DNA of 44,134 nucleotides. Source: Phycisphaerales bacterium (GTDB lineage: Bacteria > Planctomycetota > Phycisphaerae > Phycisphaerales > SM1A02). Shown here piece after piece: positions 1 through 6,791 of the stretch. The number at the start of each line of letters is the position of its first letter. The first letter of the stretch is position 1. The DNA lies in NCBI GenBank assembly GCA_022447205.1, contig JAKVBQ010000026.1, positions 1-44,134 on the forward strand. Reading direction: 5' to 3'. The position numbers were made by a program, and so were the translations under genes. Under the pieces are notes generated by a model. It saw only the letters and a list, made by a program, of their open reading frames with translations. It searched no databases and had not been told where the DNA came from.

Positions 1-1181
1 AGCATGTCCCTGGCTCGTTCCCGCGCCAGAGCGTCCGTCTGAAGTACGTCCGCGAGGTCGTTCGGTTCTGGTGCATCGACTTCATCAAGCGTTCGTCGGA
101 CCACATCGATGATCCGTCCGAACCCGATGCCTCCGTCGAGGAATGCCTGCACGGCCACCTCGTTGGCGGCATTGAAGACCGCTCCAGAGCCTCCTCCCCG
201 GTCGATCACCTCGAGGGCGGTCCGGAGTGAGGGAAAACGGTCGTGGTCCACGGGCTCGAATCGCAGGTCCCCGAAGTTCCCCCAGTCGATGCGGGGGGAA
301 CAGCCTCGTGTCCGATGCGGCCACGTGAGGGCATACTGGATGGGCATGCGCATGTCCGGAGGCGAGAGCTGCCCGAAGACCGAGCCGTCGATGAATTCCA
401 CGAAGGAGTGCACGATCGACTGAGGGTGGATCACCGCATCAAGCCGGGAGGACGGGAGCCCGAAGAGCCAGTGCGCTTCGATCAGCTCCAGCGCCTTGTT
501 CATCATCGAGGCCGAATCGATGGTCACCTTGGGCCCCATCGACCAGGTCGGATGGTCGAGTGCTTCCTCCACCGATGCTCGCTCCATTCGGTCCCGGTCC
601 CAGGTTCGGAACGGTCCGCCGCTCGCGGTGAGCACCAGTCGTTCGATCTCCTCGGGGGAGCGACCTCCGCGCAGGCACTGGTAGATGGCACTGTGCTCGC
701 TGTCGACGGGGATGATTCGGGCGTGGCTTGCTCTTGCCGCATCCAGCACGAGCCTGCCTGCGGCGACGAGCGTCTCCTTGTTCGCAAGGGCGATGTCGCA
801 ACCACGTTCCACTGCCGCCAGGGTGGGGGCGATTCCCGCTGCTCCGACGATCGCTCCGACGACGAGGTCCCCCGGTCGTGCGATCGAGTCCACGAGTTCA
901 AGGGCGGCATCCGGACCCGCATGAACGGTTCCCATGCCATCAAGTTGTTCGCGTTTCGATGGGTCCGCGATCGCGAGGTCCCGGACCCCGAGTGCCATGG
1001 CCTGGTCACGAAGCAGATCGGCCCGTCCGCCCGCGGCGAGCCCGACGATCTCGTAGGCCGGCCCTCCCTCGGCAGCAAGGTGCTTCACCACTTCCATGGT
1101 GTTCTGCCCGATCGAGCCGGTCGAGCCGAGCACGATGATCCTGCCTGTCCTTGGTGCCGGCTCGTTGTCCACCATGTCCAT
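1..1181 (-). CDS. dxr: 1-deoxy-D-xylulose 5-phosphate reductoisomerase, C-terminus cut by window edge
   Basis: Cytoplasmic enzyme of the non-mevalonate isoprenoid pathway. It rearranges and reduces 1-deoxy-D-xylulose 5-phosphate to 2-C-methyl-D-erythritol 4-phosphate with NADPH. The minus-strand translation starts MDMVDNEPAPRTGRIIVLGS and continues into the dinucleotide-binding loop GSTGSIG. Further in are the family hallmarks ANKETLV, the metal-site segment IDSASMMNKALELIEAHWLF, and HPQSIVHSFVEF followed by DMRMPIQYALTWP. About 393 codons lie inside the window; the family is usually 385-400 residues, so only a few C-terminal residues are missing. I chose the ATG at 1179-1181 because GAGG lies 8 bases upstream; the ATG at 1173-1175 is an alternative. 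The frame is the same as rne, whose stop is 27 bases upstream, so the two are very probably co-transcribed. Confidence 0.95.
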   Translation of the reverse strand, partial: MDMVDNEPAPRTGRIIVLGSTGSIGQNTMEVVKHLAAEGGPAYEIVGLAAGGRADLLRDQAMALGVRDLAIADPSKREQLDGMGTVHAGPDAALELVDSIARPGDLVVGAIVGAAGIAPTLAAVERGCDIALANKETLVAAGRLVLDAARASHARIIPVDSEHSAIYQCLRGGRSPEEIERLVLTASGGPFRTWDRDRMERASVEEALDHPTWSMGPKVTIDSASMMNKALELIEAHWLFGLPSSRLDAVIHPQSIVHSFVEFIDGSVFGQLSPPDMRMPIQYALTWPHRTRGCSPRIDWGNFGDLRFEPVDHDRFPSLRTALEVIDRGGGSGAVFNAANEVAVQAFLDGGIGFGRIIDVVRRTLDEVDAPEPNDLADVLQTDALARERARDM

Positions 1182-1208
1182 GTGCAGATCCTCGACCAGG
1201 ATGCGGTG

Positions 1209-4200
1209 TCATCGACCCGTGTTGGTTTGCTCGCCCGGGCCCACTCGACGGATGCGTCCGCCATAGAGCGTTCTTGGCTTCTGAGGGGCTTGCTTGGGTT
1301 CCTTGGCGGCCACGGAAGTCGTCTTCTCCTTCGGGGGAGCGTCGGCCTTCTTGCCCTGATCGGTCCGGGGTTCCTGGGGGGAGTCACTGCTCGAACCCTC
1401 GCCGTCACCATCATTGCGGTTGCGTGAACGCCTCCTTGAGCGACGACGCTTGGGTTTCGATTCGACATCGCCAGCTTCGCCCGTCGTGTCCGTTTCGGAA
1501 GCCTGTTCGGCGGAAGGTGCCTCCGAAGATCCCTCCTCGGTGGACCGTTCGCCATCGGCTTCCGTGTCGGCATTCCCGCGGCGCCTGCGACCACGCCTTC
1601 TTCGGCGTCGCTTGCGGGGCGCATCCCCGTCTTCCTTCGGGGTTGCTTCCTCGTCGTTTTCGGCTTCCGGTTCCTTCGTCTGCGGTTCCTCGTCAGCGGA
1701 TTCGCCCGACTCCGGCGTCTGGTCATCCTCGCTGCGGTTCCTGTTGCGACGGCCACGCCGTCTTCGACGTCGCTTTCTGCGGCCTCCGCCGTCCTCCGAA
1801 TCCTGTCGTTCCTCGCCATCCTCGCTTGCTGCCGGGTCGGAGGTGTCTGACGTGGTTTCCGGTTCTTCCTGTGGCTTGAACCAGTTTCGAATGGTCAGGA
1901 TCGACTCGCCCGAGACCGAGGACATGTGGTTCTTCACCTCGATGTCCGTGCTTTCCGCACACTTGTCGAGGATCTCTCGCGAGGTCACGCCGAGCTCCTT
2001 TGCGAGCGCGTGTATGCGAATCGGCTCGAGTGTCGCGGGATCCGGATCCTGGGACTTGCGTCTTCGGTTGCGCCGACCTCTTCGGCGTCGTCGCTTTCGT
2101 CCGCCACCCTCGTCCTTCTCGTCCTCGGAACCTGAAGCCTGATCCCCACCCTCAGTCTTGATGTCCTCGTCCTCTTCCTCTTCGATGTCGAATCCGCCGG
2201 CAAGTGCGATCGCCGTCGCGTCCGCAGGAGCGGTCTTGCCACGGCGCCTTCGCCGTCGCTTGCCCGTCTTGCGGTCTGCGGCGGCGGCCTTGAGATCCTC
2301 TTCGTCGAGGGATTCCGGGAACTCGTCGAAGTCGGGGAACTTTCGGCGGCCCTTCTTCTTCACCTCGATGTCGGCGCCCTGGCCGTCATAGGCGTAGAGG
2401 TCGACCCGATCGTTCGGCATCGTTTCGCTGACCCGGACGGCGATGCTCTTCTGGAATCGTTCCTCGAGCACCGCGATCGTCTTGCGTCGGTCGTTCATGA
2501 GGGCGGAGGCCACCTCACTCGAGCAGACGAGTTCGACGGTCTTTATCACTTCATCGTCGAGGACCGCGGCGGCTCTTCGGATCGCATCAGCTGCAACGGC
2601 ATCGACACGAAGCAGCACGCCTCGACCCGAGCAGGTGGAACAGGTGTCGTAATTCGCCTTCTGCGTGTTCGGTCTCATGCGCTGGCGCGTCATCTCGACG
2701 ATGCCGAACTCGCTGATGGGAAGCACCGTGGTCTTGGCGCGGTCCCTGCCGAGGTTCTTGACCAGGCGGGCTTCGATGTCCTGCCGGTGCTTCTGCTGGC
2801 GCATGTCGATCAGGTCGTTGATGATGACTCCGCCGAGATCCCTCAGGCGAAGTTGCCGACAGATCTCGTCGACCGCTTCGATGTTCGTCTCGTAGGCATT
2901 GCTTTCCGAGTCCTTGGCCGAGCGGCTTCGTCCGCTGTTCACGTCGATGGCGACGAGCGCTTCGGTCTGCTGGATGACCAGTGCTCCCCCCGACTTCAAC
3001 GGGACCGTCTCCTCGTGGATCTGGTCGATCTGGCGTTCGACGTCGTAGGCGCTGAAGATCGGCATGCTCTGGTCGTAGTACCTGACGTCCGGGGCGGAAC
3101 GAGGGGCCGCCACCTTCAGGAAGCCGGTGGCTCGCTCGAATGCCGATGGATCGTCGATGAGAATGCGGGTCACCGTCGAGTCGACGACGTCCCTGATCGT
3201 CCTGATGAGGACATCGCTTTCCGCGTAGAGGAGGCAGGGGGCTCCGGTATTGCTCTTGCGCCGGTCGATCTGCTCCCACAGCCTGTTGAGGTAGGCGACG
3301 TCCCGCTTCAGCTCCGCCTTCGATGCCTTGAATCCGGCGGTTCGGACGATGAAGCCGAAACCTTCCGGGAGATCCAGCGAGTCGAGGATTTCCCGCATCG
3401 ACTTGCGTTGGTCGTCGTTCGCGACCTTCCGGCTCACGCCGACCCGGTCCATGTTCGGCATCATGACCATCAGGCGGCCCGGAATCGAGAGGTAGCTGGT
3501 CAGGGTCGGTCCCTTGGAACCGATGCCCTGCTTGAGGACCTGGACGAGGATCTCCTGCCCCTTGGTGAGGGCATCCTGGATCGGAGGACGCTGGCGGCGG
3601 GGGATCTTCTTGCCGACCTGTTCCACCATCGAGTCACCGGGGAAGTACTGGGGGTGCAGGTCCGAGACGTGGAGGAAGCCTGATTCGCCCAACCCGAAAT
3701 CGACGAATGCAGCCTGGATCGCCGGTTCGATGTTGGTGACTCTGGCCTTGTAGATGTTGCCCACGACGGTTGCGCTCGAGGAGCGTTCGACGAAGTATTC
3801 ATCGAGTCGGTTCTGGTCGAGGATCGCGATGCGACATTCCTCTCCCGGGACCTCGTTCACCACGAGGAGTCGGTTTTCGGGTGCCGATGAATCGGTCGCA
3901 TCAGGCAGGGCTCTCGTGGACCGCCCCCAGGAGTTGGTCCTGCGGCCGTCGCGAGGCTTGTCGCTCTTCTTCCTGGAGCGCTTGTCGGTCTTCTTGTCGC
4001 CGGTCTTCTTGGTGGTCTTCTTGGCAGCGGCCTTCTTCGAAGTCTTCTTGGCAGCGGCCTTCTTCGAAGTCTTCTTGGCGTCGACCTTCTTGGTGGTCTT
4101 CTTGGCAGCAGCCTTCTTGGTGGTCTTCTTGGCAGCAGCCTTCTTGGTGGTCTTCTTGGCAGCGGCCTTCTTGGTGGTCTTCTTGGCAGCGGCCTTCTTG

Positions 4201-4442
4201 GTGGTCTTCTTGGCGGCAGCCTTCTTGGTGGTCTTCCTGGCAGCGGCCTTCTTGGTGGTCTTCTTGGCAGCAGGGGAGTCCGATGTCGCTGCGGGGACAG
4301 CCTCCGGCTTTGATGCAGCCGTCCCGGATGTCTTCGTACTCTTCTTCTTGCCGGCCGACCTGGCCTTCTTGGTTACCGGTGATGATCCGGAGGTGTCAGT
4401 GTCGGTCGTGTTGTCCTGGGTCTGTCGCTTCCTGCGATCCAC
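1209..4442 (-). CDS. rne: Rne/Rng family ribonuclease (RNase E/G) with basic N-terminal repeats and an IF2_N-like domain
   Basis: Endoribonuclease of mRNA decay and rRNA processing, 1077 residues. Residues 57-146 are ten copies of a nine-residue AAAKKTTKK-type repeat, like a histone H1 tail. An S1 RNA-binding domain follows (about 222-320; GNIYKARVTNIEPAIQAAFV, FLHVSDL). The catalytic DNase I-like region has D500 in VAIDVNSGR and D543 in INDLIDM, matching the two metal-binding aspartates of E. coli RNase E (D303, D346). The Zn-link is CSTC at 601-604. The rest is acidic and arginine-rich low complexity (KRRRRRR blocks), interrupted at about 806-855 by a segment closely resembling the IF-2 N-terminal domain. 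The start is GTG at 4440-4442, with AAGGAG seven bases upstream. dxr follows 27 bases after the stop. The catalytic part is certain. The tails are unusual, and a degradosome scaffold or RNA/nucleoid-binding role for them is inference. Confidence 0.93.
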   Translation of the reverse strand: MDRRKRQTQDNTTDTDTSGSSPVTKKARSAGKKKSTKTSGTAASKPEAVPAATSDSPAAKKTTKKAAARKTTKKAAAKKTTKKAAAKKTTKKAAAKKTTKKAAAKKTTKKAAAKKTTKKVDAKKTSKKAAAKKTSKKAAAKKTTKKTGDKKTDKRSRKKSDKPRDGRRTNSWGRSTRALPDATDSSAPENRLLVVNEVPGEECRIAILDQNRLDEYFVERSSSATVVGNIYKARVTNIEPAIQAAFVDFGLGESGFLHVSDLHPQYFPGDSMVEQVGKKIPRRQRPPIQDALTKGQEILVQVLKQGIGSKGPTLTSYLSIPGRLMVMMPNMDRVGVSRKVANDDQRKSMREILDSLDLPEGFGFIVRTAGFKASKAELKRDVAYLNRLWEQIDRRKSNTGAPCLLYAESDVLIRTIRDVVDSTVTRILIDDPSAFERATGFLKVAAPRSAPDVRYYDQSMPIFSAYDVERQIDQIHEETVPLKSGGALVIQQTEALVAIDVNSGRSRSAKDSESNAYETNIEAVDEICRQLRLRDLGGVIINDLIDMRQQKHRQDIEARLVKNLGRDRAKTTVLPISEFGIVEMTRQRMRPNTQKANYDTCSTCSGRGVLLRVDAVAADAIRRAAAVLDDEVIKTVELVCSSEVASALMNDRRKTIAVLEERFQKSIAVRVSETMPNDRVDLYAYDGQGADIEVKKKGRRKFPDFDEFPESLDEEDLKAAAADRKTGKRRRRRRGKTAPADATAIALAGGFDIEEEEDEDIKTEGGDQASGSEDEKDEGGGRKRRRRRGRRNRRRKSQDPDPATLEPIRIHALAKELGVTSREILDKCAESTDIEVKNHMSSVSGESILTIRNWFKPQEEPETTSDTSDPAASEDGEERQDSEDGGGRRKRRRRRRGRRNRNRSEDDQTPESGESADEEPQTKEPEAENDEEATPKEDGDAPRKRRRRRRGRRRRGNADTEADGERSTEEGSSEAPSAEQASETDTTGEAGDVESKPKRRRSRRRSRNRNDGDGEGSSSDSPQEPRTDQGKKADAPPKEKTTSVAAKEPKQAPQKPRTLYGGRIRRVGPGEQTNTGR
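4005..4274 (-). repeat. 27-bp tandem repeat, ten units, coding for lysine-rich nonapeptides in rne
   Basis: Ten consecutive 27-base units encode (P/A/V)(A/D)AKKT(T/S)KK nonapeptides inside the RNase E N-terminus. Five central units are identical at protein level; the outer ones carry R-for-K, VD-for-AA, PA-for-AA and T-for-S changes. The array stays in frame and is therefore a coding minisatellite, not a CRISPR or an intergenic repeat. Such arrays change copy number by slippage, so the length may vary between strains. Confidence 0.9.
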
Positions 4443-4887
4443 GGTATTGCTCCTTGCGTGCGGTCGTGGCGCAGGAATGGAATCGCATGACCGGCCCGGA
4501 TGCTCGTACGAGGAGCCCCGCCACGTTCGTGGCGCTGGTCCTTGTCATCGCAGATGCTCCGAAGCCGAATTCCATTCATCCTGACGTCACCTGGACACGG
4601 CTCAAGCGCTCTCGTCGAAGGCACGTGGTGCGAACCGTGTTGCCATCTGGTCCCCAGGTCATGTGGTGGGGGGATGGGTTCATCACGCGGTTCGCCCTCG
4701 TGTCATCGGGGCGTGCTCTTCGTCGTGCCGACCGACGGGGTCCTTTCGTCCCGGCTCTTGAATGGAACCCGGGACACGTTCCTTTGATGACCCGAATCCG
4801 CCACTACTTCCGCTTGCGTCTCACTTCGCCGTTCTTGCCGTGACCTGTGCTTCGAACGTAGCTACGAAGCTGTCGATTTCGGCTGGC
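4443..4887. other. 445-base intergenic region between ptsI and rne, no gene seen
   Basis: Both flanking genes lie on the minus strand. The open frames here are short and lack family features or good ribosome binding sites, so I call no gene. It must carry the ptsI 3' end and probably the rne promoter and leader. An imperfect inverted repeat GCTTCG...CGAAGC lies at 4849-4870 just after the ptsI stop. It has no U-rich tail, so it is at most a weak terminator. AAGGAG just upstream of 4442 is the rne Shine-Dalgarno. I could not fix a promoter with confidence. Confidence 0.6.
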
Positions 4888-6648
4888 TCAGGAGTCGCCG
4901 TTCGTGGTGATGGAGGACTCGGGGTCCACTTTCCGTAATTCGTCGCGCAGGCAGTTGAGGACCTGACGCTCCGAGTCGAACGTGCCGATCTTGCGAGCGA
5001 CACGTTCACAATGTTCGACGTCCACCGACCTGATCACCCTCTTGATGACGGGGATCTGCGCTGGAACCATGGACAGTGTACGTATACCGAGCCCGATCAG
5101 CAACATCGTGTAGATCGGGTCCGCGGCGATCTCTCCGCAGATGGACACGTTGACGCTCTTGCGCCGGGCGGCCCGAACGACGGTTTTTATCAGCTGGAGC
5201 ACCGCTGGATGGGCTCCGGTGTAGAGGTTGGCCACCCGCTCGTTCCCTCTGTCGACAGCCAGGGTGTACTGGATCAGGTCGTTGGTGCCGATCGAGAAGA
5301 AGGAGACTTCGCTTGCGAAGACCTTCGCCATCAGGGCTGCACTCGGGACCTCCACCATCATGCCGGCCTCGAGGTCCCGGTCATACGGGATCGATTCCTC
5401 GTCCAGTTCCTCGCACACGTCTCGCAGGAGCATCTTCGTCTGTCGGAGCTCCATGACGTTCGATACCAGGGGGAACATGATCTTCATGGTCCCGAATGCG
5501 GAGGCCCGCATGATCGCCCTGAGCTGCGTCTTGAACATCGGCAGGTTCTGCAGGCAGTAGCGGATGCTCCGGCACCCGAGGAACGGGTTGCGTTCGGGCT
5601 CCTCCGCACGTTGCTGCGTGTACTTGTCGGCACCAAGATCGAAGGTTCGAATCGTCAGGGGGCGACCTTCAAGCAGTTCGATGGTGCGTCGGTAGGATTC
5701 GAACTGCTCCTCTTCGGTCGGTGAGTGGTCGTTGGTGAGCCAGAGGAACTCGGTTCGATAGAGACCGACTCCGTTCCCGCCGTTTCCAAGGACCGTGGCC
5801 ACCTCGTCGGGGAACTCGATGTTCCCGAGCAGTTCGATGTTCGTGCCGTCCAGGGTCTTCGAGTCGAGATCGACCAGCTCTCGATAGGACGCCACGCGAA
5901 CGAGGCGCTCCTCCTGGAGCTTGCGGTAGGTCTTGATCTCCTCTTCGTTCGGGCGGATCACGACCTTTCCGGTTTCGCCGTCCACGATGATCTGGTCACC
6001 GGTCTGGATGACGCTGGTCAGTTCGTGGCATCCGACCACTGCGGGGATCTCGAGTGCACGCGCGACGATCGAGGTGTGGCTTGTCCTGCCGCCGGCGTCG
6101 GTGGCGATGCCGAGGATCTTGGTTCGATCCATGGAGGCCGTCTGGCTCGGGGTCAGTTCATGGGCGACGAGGACCACCGGCTCGCTGACCTGTTCCAGTC
6201 GGTTGTCCGACTGTCCCAGGAGCTTGCTGAGCACACGTCGATCCAGGTCGATGATGTCGTTGACCTTCTGGCGGAAGACGGCGCTGCCCATCCCCCTGAA
6301 CTGCCTGGCGAGTTCCTCGAAGCGTTCGGCGACCGCACGCTCCGCATTGACCAGTCCGGTTCGGATCCGGTCATGCATCGGGCTGACCAGGGTGGGGTCC
6401 TGAAGCACTCCGATATGGAAGTCCAGGATCTTCGCCGGATCGGCGCCGAGCTCCTGCTCGGTCTTGTTCCGAAGTTCGGTGAGTTCGTCCAGAACGGACC
6501 CGATCGCCTCCCAAAGGCGCTCGATCTCCGCCTCCACGGCGTCTTCAGGAATCCTGCGCTCAGGCACGTAGCGTTCCACGGCATCGAGGACATGCGCCCG
6601 GCCGATGACTACGCCTGAGGAAACCGCGATTCCTGTGAGTGACTCCAT
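4888..6648 (-). CDS. ptsI: Phosphoenolpyruvate-protein phosphotransferase (PTS enzyme I)
   Basis: First enzyme of the phosphotransferase system: it takes phosphate from PEP onto a histidine and passes it to HPr in the cytoplasm. The 586-residue length fits the family (about 570-590). The HPr-binding N-terminal part leads to the phosphorylated histidine H191 in GGRTSHTSIVARALEIPAVV. The C-terminal PEP-binding barrel has TIRTFDLGADK, NPFLGCRSIRY, MMVEVPSAAL, FSIGTNDLIQYTLAVDR and the SICGE loop with the conserved cysteine. I start at the ATG at 6646-6648 (MESLTGIAVSSG), where homology begins. The frame stays open upstream to 6702, but that extension is not family-like. No HPr or enzyme II gene is visible nearby, so its partners lie elsewhere; a regulatory rather than sugar-uptake PTS is possible. 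Confidence 0.95.
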   Translation of the reverse strand: MESLTGIAVSSGVVIGRAHVLDAVERYVPERRIPEDAVEAEIERLWEAIGSVLDELTELRNKTEQELGADPAKILDFHIGVLQDPTLVSPMHDRIRTGLVNAERAVAERFEELARQFRGMGSAVFRQKVNDIIDLDRRVLSKLLGQSDNRLEQVSEPVVLVAHELTPSQTASMDRTKILGIATDAGGRTSHTSIVARALEIPAVVGCHELTSVIQTGDQIIVDGETGKVVIRPNEEEIKTYRKLQEERLVRVASYRELVDLDSKTLDGTNIELLGNIEFPDEVATVLGNGGNGVGLYRTEFLWLTNDHSPTEEEQFESYRRTIELLEGRPLTIRTFDLGADKYTQQRAEEPERNPFLGCRSIRYCLQNLPMFKTQLRAIMRASAFGTMKIMFPLVSNVMELRQTKMLLRDVCEELDEESIPYDRDLEAGMMVEVPSAALMAKVFASEVSFFSIGTNDLIQYTLAVDRGNERVANLYTGAHPAVLQLIKTVVRAARRKSVNVSICGEIAADPIYTMLLIGLGIRTLSMVPAQIPVIKRVIRSVDVEHCERVARKIGTFDSERQVLNCLRDELRKVDPESSITTNGDS

Positions 6649-6727
6649 GGTTCGAATGCCCGGCCGGGGTTGAACAAGCGTTCCAGACCGGAGCCCAGCC
6701 ATTCTACAGGATCAGACTTCATCAGGG

Positions 6728-6733
6728 TATAGT
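6728..6733 (+). promoter_or_regulatory. Possible -10 element upstream of the Ser/Thr kinase
   Basis: TATAGT lies in the 143-base divergent space between ptsI and the kinase gene, about 58 bases before the chosen kinase start. No good -35 hexamer sits at 16-18 bases upstream, so this is weak. Confidence 0.25.
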
Positions 6734-6791
6734 GGCCTCAGGGCTTCTGAGCGCGGTAATCAGGCATTCCAGGCAGGTATCGGTTGCAGCC

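Noticed and set aside
243-1427. Long plus-strand ORF of 394 codons across dxr and the end of rne
   Set aside because: It is antisense to two clear genes, has no family features and reflects the GC-rich codon bias of the opposite strand.
4005-4274. Regular 27-base repeats that could look like a CRISPR array or satellite
   Set aside because: The repeats have no spacers, are perfectly in frame and encode part of the RNase E protein.
3770-4843. Plus-strand ORF with repeated WWSSWQ-like units
   Set aside because: It is the antisense translation of the rne lysine repeat; composition and periodicity come from that repeat.
5725-6618. Plus-strand ORF of 297 codons opposite ptsI
   Set aside because: Antisense to a complete enzyme I gene; no domain or ribosome binding site.
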